In this document: positions 18,001 through 25,543 of the stretch, piece by piece | Layout of the letters: each line of letters opens with the position of its first letter | How positions within the stretch are numbered: the first letter of the stretch is position 1 | NCBI GenBank assembly: GCA_964448185.1 | Contig: CAYUVO010000023.1 | Location: forward strand, 1-30,912 | Origin: OFTM382 sp964448185 | Lineage (GTDB): Bacteria > Planctomycetota > Phycisphaerae > Phycisphaerales > UBA1924 | DNA length: 30,912 nucleotides | Direction: 5' to 3' | Translations under genes and position numbers: made by a program | The notes under the pieces: model-generated | The model's database searches: none | Told to the model about the DNA's origin: nothing | What the model saw: only the letters and a program-made list of their open reading frames with translations

Positions 18001-18145
18001 CGTTCAGGGCGCCACCCCGATCCCCTTCAACGGCTACGGCCGCGTTCGAATCAAGTTCAACCCCAATCTGCAACTCCCCGATGGCATCATGCTCCCGATG
18101 CAGATCCGTTCAGTCTCCGAGTCGTACCGAGAGGGCAAGCTTTGA
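15077..18145 (+). CDS. Large PilX-like pilus-associated protein with calcium-loop motifs
   Basis: 1022-residue protein. A basic N-terminus and one membrane helix (about residues 33-55, GVASVLAMMFLVLFGSLVAA) are followed by a helix with MQAMSAAETGMALAERRL, the layout of PilX N-terminal domains, in which an AAE-T-G-xxxAE block follows the helix. The remainder is large, extracellular in expectation, Asp- and Asn-rich. It carries four putative calcium loops: DSTGDGYVDEFD (341-352, a 12-residue EF-hand/dockerin-like loop), DLNNNGKYE (406), DIDGDAMPDNWE (588) and DLNGNGFAD (955). The start at 15077 has GGAG 7 bases upstream; the longer frame from 15041 has none. The stop overlaps the next gene as TTGA. 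The role as pilus-tip or adhesin-like protein is inferred from context; the bulk has no family I recognise. Confidence 0.75.
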   Translation: MANVMTNSRAINTVSKTPSHSRRRMQVAHRRGVASVLAMMFLVLFGSLVAAMAITSRSNIRTASTHLEVMQAMSAAETGMALAERRLTESAQRFVVANSTITPEFVEGLWRGSFSDFGDNTITPSTSGVGDAPAGLAEALVNFHAQDVNIVVRDELDLSVPGILAAWPDADLDIYESDWWVITPITAMQTAPDGAPPPPAYQIIYAPLTDGQTIRIISIGYNFVHGRTPMTRTITRDFQLTKTIDHAILSPSRIMIGKNVQIVGDLGVRYDDVTFTNGNPLISRSDFRGLDAGFDARLDELFAVLSDATLDVDGDNRLRVGHPIEGAAIPSDPLNPGAFFDSTGDGYVDEFDVFINYFDQSPRDNRVNIATEFIDDNGDVIDPSLAELIDGSTPDRNRNGVSGFVDLNNNGKYEPSGSPPETLTDWIWVEVSEGVLSRVYLDGELGYLDGFLDDMDRYVKLDGSLAFRVDKQTWTDEQGNTNAKIQGAIRPAKASQSPLTFNAGNDDLPLIDASSFTTTNSGLLAAADGAEFWAQVQANLAAGGKIVSIADLIGPDMNYIESSPEGSTYSDQEGVTRTMPRYLRLDFDIDGDAMPDNWETAYFEPMPMDSPNVADWYYRPVFEGMVFHDVIIPMGLNGLFNDCVFGGVTRVETHTDNHGSYAGQAGTTYAAWSIYGQLEFDPSEGRPVAKRPRYMFGDDNDEYNETDGCSNCPPLTLTVLPESARPPNAMLLMASEPLDKADVPNDEVSSYSAADYDSLPEPLLVDTRELVGGTFQNVVRRVTDSKLYSNNVRLHDCLVVGSIVSDTPREYTHIRNKLQFTGATRFMTSHPTEAAWNPEPADLDQILRSSMMLPNFSVDVGTFNSPAEQDVELHGAIIAGVLDIRGNTEVNGSLILTYKPTHGEGPLVDLYGTPIGNPAGFNASIGYFGPDDGDYESLDPSQLNEVNGVRIVGWDLNGNGFADLGPTETPTPQQLVQGATPIPFNGYGRVRIKFNPNLQLPDGIMLPMQIRSVSESYREGKL

Positions 18146-18783
18146 AATACATCAAACACTCCCCGTCAATGCGTCCAGCCTTTAGCATGGTCGAGCTGCT
18201 CGTCGCGATGTCGATCACCTCGCTCCTGCTCGCGGGAACGCTCCAGGCCTTGCAGGTTAGCTTCAACAGCTACAAGGTCACCACCGAATCGGCTTCCACC
18301 CACGTCGTCGCTCGGATGGTCATGCACCGAGTCACCGCGATGGTGCGCACGGGCACCGAGTTTGCGCCCTTCCCGATCAATCCCATCCGTGATCCAGAGC
18401 TGATCCCCGACCCGCCGTTCATCGAGTTCACAAGCTCTATCGACGAGGACACGGGAAACAAAGAGATCACCCGCCTCGAACGACGTGACGCGCCCTCCGA
18501 GTTCATCGCAGGCGGCGGTGCACCTTACGAGCTGTGGTTCGTGCGCACCATCATCTCGCCCGATGGATCGGTCGTGGGCACCCCCGAAGACTTCCCGCTG
18601 CTCACCGATGTCCAGAACATCCGCTTTACGCTCAAGTACGACGTCGGCCCTCGGCTCGAACGCATGACCATCGACCTCACCGTTCGCCCGCAAACCCTCG
18701 AAGACGTCGCGATCGCTGCCGGGCTCGATACGCCCAGCTTCCGTTTCGTGACCACCGTCGTCCCCCAGCGACTCAGAGAGTAA
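18142..18783 (+). CDS. Type IV prepilin-like protein (PilW/GspJ-like minor pilin)
   Basis: 213-residue prepilin-like protein. A short leader (MKYIKHSPSMRPA) precedes FSMVELLVAMSITSLLLAGTLQ, giving cleavage before F14 with Glu18 at +5. The residue before the cleavage site is Ala, where Gly is usual. The C-terminal half (ELWFVRTI, FPLLTDVQNIRFTLKYD, ERMTIDLTV) resembles the globular beta domain of PilW/GspJ pseudopilins. It starts at TTG, overlapping the previous stop as TTGA, with a purine-rich AGAGGG upstream, and is the last gene of the pilus operon. It ends 14 bp before the convergent nnrD stop. Confidence 0.8.
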   Translation: MKYIKHSPSMRPAFSMVELLVAMSITSLLLAGTLQALQVSFNSYKVTTESASTHVVARMVMHRVTAMVRTGTEFAPFPINPIRDPELIPDPPFIEFTSSIDEDTGNKEITRLERRDAPSEFIAGGGAPYELWFVRTIISPDGSVVGTPEDFPLLTDVQNIRFTLKYDVGPRLERMTIDLTVRPQTLEDVAIAAGLDTPSFRFVTTVVPQRLRE

Positions 18784-18797
18784 AGCCCTCGCTTGGA

Positions 18798-19769
18798 TCA
18801 ACTCGTTCGTTCGCGTTTGGCAAGCTCCGCCGGCAACAGGTTCGCGAGCTCGGTGGCGAGCAAGCCGCCCTCGGCTTCGTGCTCATCCGACCACGCCTGC
18901 CCGCATGCTCCATGCACATCGACCCCAATCCGCGCCGCGTCATAGAGATCGAGCGGCCTCATGGGATCAACCGGGAGCTTCGCCCGCATGAGTGCAGGAA
19001 GCGCAAACGAAGCCACCGGCAAACACCTTGCGATAAGCCCGCCGATCAAGCCCGCGAGCACATCGCCCGTGCCAGCGGTTGCCAGCGCAGGGCACGAACG
19101 TGCGCACGTCCAAGTCCGCAGCCCATCGGACACGACGCTCTGCGCACCCTTGAGCACCACCACGGTGCCCGTGCGTTGTGCGAGCGACGCAGCCGCATCT
19201 GCGCGCTGCGCGGGATCGGTCGGGTCGAGCGCGATCTTGAGCGAGTCCGCGAGTCGTTGCCATTCGCCGGGATGGGGAGTGAGCACGCATGGCGACCGCA
19301 CCGATTTCCATACAGCAGGAATCCGGCTCAGTGCATTGAGCGCATCGGCATCGACCACCACCGGCACGCAATCCTGCGAAAGCACCCGCAGCACAACATC
19401 TTCGACGCACGCACTCGATCCCATGCCCGGGCCAAGCACGATCGCGTCGGTTGCCTCGAGCACTGCATCAAGTTCTCTGGCCACTTCGTGAACGATCAGC
19501 TCGCCGCTGGGTTCAGTCGGTAGCGCCACACCGGTCGCCGACGGGCACAGGCCCATCGCGGCATCAAGGATCGGTTCCGGGCATGCGAGCTTTACGAGTC
19601 CGACGCCGCTGCGGAAGGCAGCTAAGGCCGACAGCGCAGGTGCCCCGATCATGCGCACAGGATCGACCGCGCAGCCCCCAACCACCAGCACCGTGCCGAA
19701 GGTTCCCTTGTGTCCCGATTCCAAACGTTTAGGCAACGCGGGCAGCGGGCTCTCGTCGGGCAGGTTCAT
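18798..19769 (-). CDS. nnrD: ADP/ATP-dependent NAD(P)H-hydrate dehydratase
   Basis: 323-residue ribokinase-like protein of the NnrD/YjeF C-terminal family, which restores NAD(P)H from its damaged hydrate S-NAD(P)HX. Seen: GTVLVVGG (24-31), VLGPGMGSS (111-119), VVDADALNAL (138-147), TPHPGEW (164-170), VLKGAQSVV (205-213) and ATAGTGDVLAGLIGG (231-245) with the catalytic Asp236. The N-terminal NnrE epimerase half found in many bacterial fusions is absent, so the epimerase should be encoded elsewhere. The ATG overlaps the stop of the transglutaminase gene as ATGA, so the two are cotranscribed. The pairing makes no obvious metabolic sense. Confidence 0.92.
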   Translation of the reverse strand: MNLPDESPLPALPKRLESGHKGTFGTVLVVGGCAVDPVRMIGAPALSALAAFRSGVGLVKLACPEPILDAAMGLCPSATGVALPTEPSGELIVHEVARELDAVLEATDAIVLGPGMGSSACVEDVVLRVLSQDCVPVVVDADALNALSRIPAVWKSVRSPCVLTPHPGEWQRLADSLKIALDPTDPAQRADAAASLAQRTGTVVVLKGAQSVVSDGLRTWTCARSCPALATAGTGDVLAGLIGGLIARCLPVASFALPALMRAKLPVDPMRPLDLYDAARIGVDVHGACGQAWSDEHEAEGGLLATELANLLPAELAKRERTS

Positions 19770-21271
19770 TCGATCGACTCCACTTCAATCTCCACCGCTC
19801 CGATGAGGCTCGTCGCTGCGCCGAACGCGCCGACACCCAGACTGCTCGTGAGCGGGTCGAGTCCGAGGGTGATGTGCGTGGCATCGAACGCTGCGCTGCT
19901 CGGGAGCGTCGCGTCGAGATCAACCCATACCGGGCCATTCTCGGAATCGAGCAACGCCTGCGTCCACATGTGAAACGCGAACACGTTGCGTTCGCCCGCG
20001 AACCGATCCGCGTAGATGAGTCCCGAAGCCACCCGGCTCGGGATGCCCGTGACTCGCAGACTCGCAGCAAGCAGCACCGCGTGCTCCGTGCAATCGCCCG
20101 TACGGGTGCGGATGACTTCACTTGCGCTCGCGAACCCCGCGGAGAGGTCTTTCCTAGCCATGACGCTGTGGACCGCTCGGCGCAGACGCTCGGCTCGTTT
20201 GGCAGCAGGGGCGTCGGCGACGCCACGCAGAGCACGAGTGACAAACTTCTGCAACTCCGGGTCCTGGGTATCAGCCATCGGCGTGGCCCTGAGATACTTC
20301 TCGGGGTCGAAGTCTTCAACCGTCGTAGGTAATTGCTTGAGGTCGATTACGACTCGCGTTGTGTGCGCATCGAGCCGGTCGATCTGTTGGATCGAAGTGG
20401 TCGGCAGCTCGGGCATCGTGCCATCCGGGAGCGACAAAAGATAGACGCCGCGCTTGGTTCTGCGCGCCCTGCGGATGGGTCGATTCGGGGTTACAAACGT
20501 GCTCACCAAAAGCTCGGCGGGCTCGAACTTTGCTTGCGCCGCCTCGGGCTCGACCAACCGCATCACGATCTTGAGATCACCCAGCGGCTGTTCGAGCAGC
20601 ACGGGTATGCCCGCGACGGTGAGACGATCGAACGACGGCGCCGCGTCGGGCGCTTCGGATGAATGCGAACGCATGGTCCAGCCCTCGACCTCCTCGCCTA
20701 GAAGCGTCACCTGTGCAGGCATGATCTCATCGACGACCACCAGCACCGACGCGAGCCCGCTGAGCGGATCGAGCGTGGGATACGTCACGGAGGCCTGTCC
20801 GGATTGCAGTGCTTTGAGCAGAGCCGCATCGGCTTGAACCGGGGTCAAAGCACCCGTCGGCGGGCTCGCCAGAATCTTTCGGCTGATGCCCGCAGGCCCC
20901 TCGACGGTTTCGAGCACGCTCCCCGCACGAAACTCGTGAGTGATCGTCGTAGGCTCGGTGCCCAGCCCTTGGACCAGCTTCATGCGCACGGGTTCGCCCG
21001 CAATGGTTTCAACAAACTCGGTCTCAATGGCGATCTCGATCGTCTCGCGGCCTCGACGGATACGCATCGAGATGTCCGATGTGGTCACGATGGTTTCACC
21101 CACGAGCGTGCGGGTTTCGTGCATCTTGCCCGATGGCTGGGAGCCAATCTCGATGACGTACCAGCGGTCGTAGGCGGTCTGCGCGGCTGCTCCCGATGCG
21201 AAGGCGGCACAGAGCAGGCAGCACACCAGCCAGCGGGTCAGCGGAGAATGGTTCAGGTGGGGGGCGTTCAC
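19766..21271 (-). CDS. Exported transglutaminase-like cysteine protein
   Basis: 501-residue protein with an N-terminal signal peptide (hydrophobic LVCCLLCAAFASGAAA, cleavage probably before QTAYDRW) and a C-terminal transglutaminase-like domain. The catalytic triad is visible: Cys394 in RTGDCTEHAVLLAASLR, His434 in AFHMWTQALL and Asp451 in VWVDLDAT. Residues about 35-360 form a beta-rich region typical of planctomycete transglutaminase-like proteins, with no family I can name. Such domains act as proteases, peptidases or cross-linking enzymes; the substrate here is unknown and presumably periplasmic. The start is a GTG with a weak SD. It is first in a two-gene operon with nnrD and divergent from tatD, 89 bp apart. 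Confidence 0.85.
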   Translation of the reverse strand: MNAPHLNHSPLTRWLVCCLLCAAFASGAAAQTAYDRWYVIEIGSQPSGKMHETRTLVGETIVTTSDISMRIRRGRETIEIAIETEFVETIAGEPVRMKLVQGLGTEPTTITHEFRAGSVLETVEGPAGISRKILASPPTGALTPVQADAALLKALQSGQASVTYPTLDPLSGLASVLVVVDEIMPAQVTLLGEEVEGWTMRSHSSEAPDAAPSFDRLTVAGIPVLLEQPLGDLKIVMRLVEPEAAQAKFEPAELLVSTFVTPNRPIRRARRTKRGVYLLSLPDGTMPELPTTSIQQIDRLDAHTTRVVIDLKQLPTTVEDFDPEKYLRATPMADTQDPELQKFVTRALRGVADAPAAKRAERLRRAVHSVMARKDLSAGFASASEVIRTRTGDCTEHAVLLAASLRVTGIPSRVASGLIYADRFAGERNVFAFHMWTQALLDSENGPVWVDLDATLPSSAAFDATHITLGLDPLTSSLGVGAFGAATSLIGAVEIEVESIE

Positions 21272-21360
21272 GCACGGAGTGTAACCCGCTGGCGGGCGAT
21301 CGCGGGCATGAACCCATCACGAGGAATGCAGAAATCAAGCTCGGTGGCTATCGTCGAGAC

Positions 21361-22188
21361 GTGATCGACACCCATTGCCATCTCGTGTTCCGTGATTTCT
21401 GTGACCGCATCGACGACGTGCTCGCCGAGGCTCACCGGGCGGGCGTGTACGGTGCGATCACGATCGCCACTTCGACGCAGGATTCGCTGGCGTGTCTCGA
21501 CCTCGCCCATGCGCACAAGCAAGTGTGGTGTACGGCGGGTGTTCATCCTCTTTATAGCGACAAGGGGCCGCACGATTGGGAGGTGCTCCGCCGCGTGGGC
21601 AACCATCCCAAGTGTGTCGCGTGGGGTGAGCTTGGGCTCGACAATCACTACGCCGAGCCCGACCCGAAGATCCAAAGAACCGTGCTCGAAGACCAGCTCG
21701 CGGCGATCGAAGCGTGCCACAAGGATGGCATGGTCAAGCCTGTGGTGATTCACTGCCGAAAGGCGTTCGAGGATCTGATCCCGGTCTTGCGGGCAAGCTC
21801 GCTCGACCCGGCAAAGTTCGTGTTCCACTGCTTCACCGGCTCGGTTGCAGACGCCAAGATGGTGCTTGACTTCGGAGCCATGCTCTCGTTTACGGGCGTG
21901 CTGACGTATCGCAACGCACCGGATGTTCGAGAAGCAGCCAAGCTCGCACCATTTGATCGGATCATGGTCGAGACCGATGCGCCGTACCTCTCGCCCGAAC
22001 CCAAGCGGGGCACGAGGCCCTGCACACCCGCGTTCGCGAGGTTCACCGCTGAGCGTCTCGCAGAGGTTCGGGGGATCTCTTACGAGAAGCTCGAAGAACA
22101 AATCGACGCGAACACCCAGCGGTTCTTCGGAATCGACGCAGCAGCCTTGCGCCCCGAGCGTGCGCACAACTCTGGAGCTGACGCATGA
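21361..22188 (+). CDS. tatD: TatD family metal-dependent hydrolase (DNase)
   Basis: 275-residue TatD family amidohydrolase fold, a metal-dependent 3'-5' DNase. The motifs are complete: IDTHCHL at the N-terminus, GVHPLYSDK, WGELGLDNHY with Glu90, VIHCRKAFED, FHCFTGS, and IMVETDAPYLSPEP followed by RGTRPCTP. The start is taken as the GTG at 21361, directly before the His-x-His motif and matching family length. The frame is open to 21196, but that extension would run into the divergent transglutaminase gene. The gene ends in an ATGA overlap with lgt, so the two form an operon. Confidence 0.94.
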   Translation: MIDTHCHLVFRDFCDRIDDVLAEAHRAGVYGAITIATSTQDSLACLDLAHAHKQVWCTAGVHPLYSDKGPHDWEVLRRVGNHPKCVAWGELGLDNHYAEPDPKIQRTVLEDQLAAIEACHKDGMVKPVVIHCRKAFEDLIPVLRASSLDPAKFVFHCFTGSVADAKMVLDFGAMLSFTGVLTYRNAPDVREAAKLAPFDRIMVETDAPYLSPEPKRGTRPCTPAFARFTAERLAEVRGISYEKLEEQIDANTQRFFGIDAAALRPERAHNSGADA

Positions 22189-23330
22189 GCCCGGGCGTGA
22201 TGGGAGGGGGGGTGCTGACGCTTGCGGATGCGTGGGTGCATTCGCTCGATTCGGTGCTCGTTGCGATCGGGCCGGTCAAGATCCGCTGGTACGGCCTGTC
22301 CTATGTGATGGGCTTCGTGATCGGGGCATTCCTTCTGCGTTGGCTCTCGGGCAGGCGGGCGTCGCCGATTCCCAAGGACCGCGTGCTCGACGTGATCGTG
22401 TGGCTTGTCGGCGGGGTGCTGATCGGTGGGCGTGTGGGTTATGCGGTGCTGTATCAGCCTCACCTGCTGTGGGGTTTTTCCGGGAGCTTTCCGTTTTGGG
22501 ACATGCTGGCGTTGCAGAACGGCGGGATGGCGAGTCATGGCGCGATGCTCGGGACGTGCGTCGCCGCGTGGCGAATCAGCAAGGGATGGAAGCCGTTTGT
22601 TGAGCCGGGGAGTGACGCAGCGGTAGAGGTCGAGGGTGCGTGCTCGGTGTGGCATGTGATGGATCTGATCGCTCTGATCGCGACTCCTGGGATTGTGCTC
22701 GGGAGGCTTGCAAACTTTGTCAACGGTGAGTTGCTTGGCAAGATCGTTGCCGGTCCCGGAGCGCGCGCGCCGGGGTGGTCGGTGCGGTATTGGCAGGAGG
22801 CTCCCGAGCGGTGGGAGCAACTCCCAGAATCTCAGAAGGCGTTGATCGCAGAATCAGCGGGGGTGCCCGTTGGGCCAGTCTTGGAAGGCGGTGAAGCGAA
22901 CGAGCTGTTCGTCAGAGCAGCGATCGACCATGTGCTGATTCTTGGGGAATCGGTCCAGAACGGCAGCACCGCAGCCGCCCAGCATCTCGCAGAACTCACC
23001 AATGCCCGCCACCCGACGCAGATATACCAAGCTCTCGCGGAGGGACTCCTCACTGGCGCAATCGTGTGGTGGATCGCGCGCAAGCCCAGAGTCCCGGGCC
23101 TCGTCGGGGCGTGGTTTCTGATCGTCTACGGCATGGGTCGCGTGCTCACCGAGTTCGTGCGTCTCCCCGATTCACATCTCGCCCATGAGAGGCTGCTCGG
23201 GTTGAGCCGGGGGCAGTGGTTGAGCGTGGGGATGGTGGCGATTGGGACGGGCTTGCTCTGGCTCACCACCAAGGGGCCATGGCGCGACCGCGAACGGATG
23301 CTCGGCTGGGGTAAACGGAACTCACGATGA
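22185..23330 (+). CDS. lgt: Prolipoprotein diacylglyceryl transferase
   Basis: 381-residue multi-pass inner-membrane enzyme that transfers diacylglycerol from phosphatidylglycerol to the lipobox Cys, the first step of lipoprotein maturation. Seen: VKIRWYGLSYVMGF (31-44), GGVLIGGRVGYAV, NGGMASHGAMLG with His118, the signature GRLANFVNGE (173-182), HPTQIYQ (276-282) and GMGRVLTEFVRLPD with Arg319 and Glu323. It is about 90-120 residues longer than usual. The excess is mainly a hydrophilic periplasmic loop (about 195-270) between the signature and the HPTQ motif, plus a smaller one near 137-155. The start overlaps the tatD stop (ATGA). Its 3' end overlaps the convergent DUF368 gene by 9 bp. Confidence 0.95.
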   Translation: MSPGVMGGGVLTLADAWVHSLDSVLVAIGPVKIRWYGLSYVMGFVIGAFLLRWLSGRRASPIPKDRVLDVIVWLVGGVLIGGRVGYAVLYQPHLLWGFSGSFPFWDMLALQNGGMASHGAMLGTCVAAWRISKGWKPFVEPGSDAAVEVEGACSVWHVMDLIALIATPGIVLGRLANFVNGELLGKIVAGPGARAPGWSVRYWQEAPERWEQLPESQKALIAESAGVPVGPVLEGGEANELFVRAAIDHVLILGESVQNGSTAAAQHLAELTNARHPTQIYQALAEGLLTGAIVWWIARKPRVPGLVGAWFLIVYGMGRVLTEFVRLPDSHLAHERLLGLSRGQWLSVGMVAIGTGLLWLTTKGPWRDRERMLGWGKRNSR

Positions 23331-24497
23331 GCCACGGGCGGCTTGTCGGCGTTCGAGCCGAGAGCCCATCGCTGCGACTCCGAGCGTGACGGCTGCACCC
23401 GCAGCGATCAACCCGAGGGCGAGTCCGATCTGAGTGCCGGTGGGGCGAAAGGTGTGCGTGGGCCAGTGCTTGGCGTTCGACGGGTCTTGGACTTCGGCGA
23501 GCGTGGCTTGGGTGACGGGTTGACCCTCGAAGATATCGCCGATTGTTGGAGGGGTCGCTTGTTTGAAGGGCCAAAGACCCGCGGGTGCTGCGAGCAGCAG
23601 ACCCAGCAGGACCCCGAGTGTCACGTTGCGCGCGCGCCGAAGAGCCAGTCGCAGCAGGTTCGAGACGCCCACGATCCCGATGAGCACCCCGATTCCAACG
23701 GGGATCAGGACGTTGGCTTGAGCGAGCACGCCCGAGACATCGCCCGAAGTAGCGGCGGACACCGTGGCACGGATTGAATCGACGATTATTTCGTATTGCC
23801 CGAGCAGCAAGAGCAAGTACGCGCCTGAAACCCCGGGCAGGATCATTGCGCCAGCGCCGGCGGTGCCCCCGAGGATGAGCATGAGCCAGTTGCTCGCACC
23901 GGGAGTGGGTGAGGCAGACGCGGGGCTTGTGGTCTGGAGCAGAACCAGAGCGAGCATGACCAGGATGCCGAGTGTGACGCCGAGCCAGGTGGTGCGGGAG
24001 ATGGGTTTACAGAACGCCCACATCGCGGGCAGGCCCCCGATGGTCAGCCCGATGAACACGCAGTAGGTCTGCCAGCGGTACTCGGCGAGCGCGAAGGACA
24101 CGCCTTGCGCTCCACCCCCGATGGCGATGGTTGCCCCGAGAACCACCGCTCCGAGCAGCAGGACCGATGACCGCGTCCAGCGAAGTCGTGTGATCGAAGC
24201 GATGGCTTGAATAAATCGGTCGTAGATGCCCGCAGCGACGAGCATGGTCCCGCCGCTGACTCCGGGGACGAGATTGGCAAGCCCCATGAGCAGCCCCCCA
24301 ACTAATGCACGCACCAGCGGGACCGGATCTGTGGTCGCCGGGGAGGAGGGGTGGAGAGAGGGGGTGGAGAGGGGGGGGGGGGAGGACACGGCGGGGCGAG
24401 GCGGGGCGCGGCTGCGCGGGGAGGAGGGATGGTAGCGGGGGGTATGATGGCTCACACAGGCTGAGGGTTGCGTTTGGCTGTGCTTGGTCGAGAGCAT
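23322..24497 (-). CDS. DUF368 membrane protein (PopT-like undecaprenyl phosphate translocase)
   Basis: Polytopic membrane protein with both DUF368 signature repeats: GLANLVPGVSGGTMLVAAGIY near the N-terminus and GAMILPGVSGAYLLLLLGQY in the middle. DUF368 proteins (PopT) have been shown to return undecaprenyl phosphate across the cytoplasmic membrane for reuse in cell-wall and polysaccharide synthesis; function here is inferred from the family. The start is uncertain. An ATG at 24497 or a GTG at 24512, 24455 or 24314 are possible, and none has a good SD. Starts upstream of about 24380 add a Ser/Pro-rich low-complexity leader of about 40-60 residues encoded by a C-rich tract that includes C12, whereas the family normally begins just before the first signature. 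It is divergent from galE, which is also envelope-related. Confidence 0.88.
   Translation of the reverse strand: MLSTKHSQTQPSACVSHHTPRYHPSSPRSRAPPRPAVSSPPPLSTPSLHPSSPATTDPVPLVRALVGGLLMGLANLVPGVSGGTMLVAAGIYDRFIQAIASITRLRWTRSSVLLLGAVVLGATIAIGGGAQGVSFALAEYRWQTYCVFIGLTIGGLPAMWAFCKPISRTTWLGVTLGILVMLALVLLQTTSPASASPTPGASNWLMLILGGTAGAGAMILPGVSGAYLLLLLGQYEIIVDSIRATVSAATSGDVSGVLAQANVLIPVGIGVLIGIVGVSNLLRLALRRARNVTLGVLLGLLLAAPAGLWPFKQATPPTIGDIFEGQPVTQATLAEVQDPSNAKHWPTHTFRPTGTQIGLALGLIAAGAAVTLGVAAMGSRLERRQAARGSS
24371..24382. repeat. 12-base G/C homopolymer in G-rich DUF368/galE boundary
   Basis: Twelve consecutive G on the plus strand, inside a longer G-rich, purine-rich stretch (about 24340-24430). Depending on the true DUF368 start it lies either in that gene's low-complexity leader or in the divergent promoter region shared with galE. 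Confidence 0.85.
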
Positions 24498-24517
24498 CTT
24501 TGGGAAGGACACGGGAC

Positions 24518-25543
24518 ATGGCGGTGATGGTTACGGGCGGCGCGGGGTACATCGGTTCACACGCGGTCAAGCGGCTTTTGGCTGAGGGCCACGAGGTGGT
24601 GATCCTCGATAATCTCTCGCGGGGGCATCAGGCAGCGGTGGACAAGCTCCAATCGTTGGCACCCGATCGGTGCCACTTTTCCAAGACCGATATCGGCGAT
24701 CGTGACGCGGTGCTTGAGACGATGCGTGCGCACAAGGTGGATTCGGTGATGCACTTCGCAGCCTTCGCGCTCGTGGGTGAATCGGTCGATGAGCCGATCA
24801 TGTACCACCGCAACAACATGTCGGAGGTCGTCGAGCTGGTCGATGCGTGCCTCGCTGCCAACGTTCAGAGGTTCGTGTTCAGCTCCACCTGTGCCACCTA
24901 CGGCGAGCCCGAGAACGTTCCGATCCGCGAGACCGAACCCCAGCACCCGATCAATCCCTACGGCGTCAGCAAGCTGCACGTCGAACACCTGCTCGATGAC
25001 GTGACGACGGCGGCTCAGCGGGCGAACAAGCCGTTCTCGTTCGCTGCATTGCGGTACTTCAACGTCGCGGGCGCTGACCGCGATGGAGTCATCGGCGAAG
25101 ACCACGACCCCGAGACGCACCTGATCCCGGTGGTGCTCCAATGCTGCCTCGGGCAGCGCGAACACGTGACGATCTTTGGCACGGACTACCCGACGCCCGA
25201 TGGGACGTGCATCCGCGATTACATACACGTCGAGGATCTGGTTGATGCGCACGTCAAGGTGATGCGGTGTTTGGTGCCGGGCGATCGGCGAAAGTACAAC
25301 CTAGGCACGGGCGATGGCTTGAGCGTACGTCAGATCATCGACAGCGTGCAGCGGGTGACGGGCATGAAGCTCAAGGTGCTCGAAGGCCAGCGTCGCGAGG
25401 GCGACCCTGCGATGCTGTACGCCGATCCGGCGCGGATCCGCAATGAGCTTGGCTGGTCGGCCTCGATTACGAACGTGGACGAGATCGTCGCGAGTGCTTG
25501 GGCGTGGTTCAAGGAGCACCCGCGGGGGTACGCCGGCGCATGA
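24518..25543 (+). CDS. galE: UDP-glucose 4-epimerase
   Basis: 341-residue extended short-chain dehydrogenase that interconverts UDP-glucose and UDP-galactose with bound NAD. The NAD-binding TGGAGYIGS is at residues 6-14, LDNLSRGH follows the second strand, FSSTCATYGEP carries the active-site Ser/Thr, and NPYGVSK has the catalytic Tyr148 and Lys152. LRYFNVAGAD, DGTCIRDYIHVEDLVDAH and YNLGTGDGLSVRQII are typical of GalE. The ATG has GGGAAGGA upstream; the frame is open to 24305, but that part is low-complexity and not family sequence. The galE coding strand has more C than G, unlike the downstream genes. Its stop overlaps the next gene as ATGA. Confidence 0.95.
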   Translation: MAVMVTGGAGYIGSHAVKRLLAEGHEVVILDNLSRGHQAAVDKLQSLAPDRCHFSKTDIGDRDAVLETMRAHKVDSVMHFAAFALVGESVDEPIMYHRNNMSEVVELVDACLAANVQRFVFSSTCATYGEPENVPIRETEPQHPINPYGVSKLHVEHLLDDVTTAAQRANKPFSFAALRYFNVAGADRDGVIGEDHDPETHLIPVVLQCCLGQREHVTIFGTDYPTPDGTCIRDYIHVEDLVDAHVKVMRCLVPGDRRKYNLGTGDGLSVRQIIDSVQRVTGMKLKVLEGQRREGDPAMLYADPARIRNELGWSASITNVDEIVASAWAWFKEHPRGYAGA

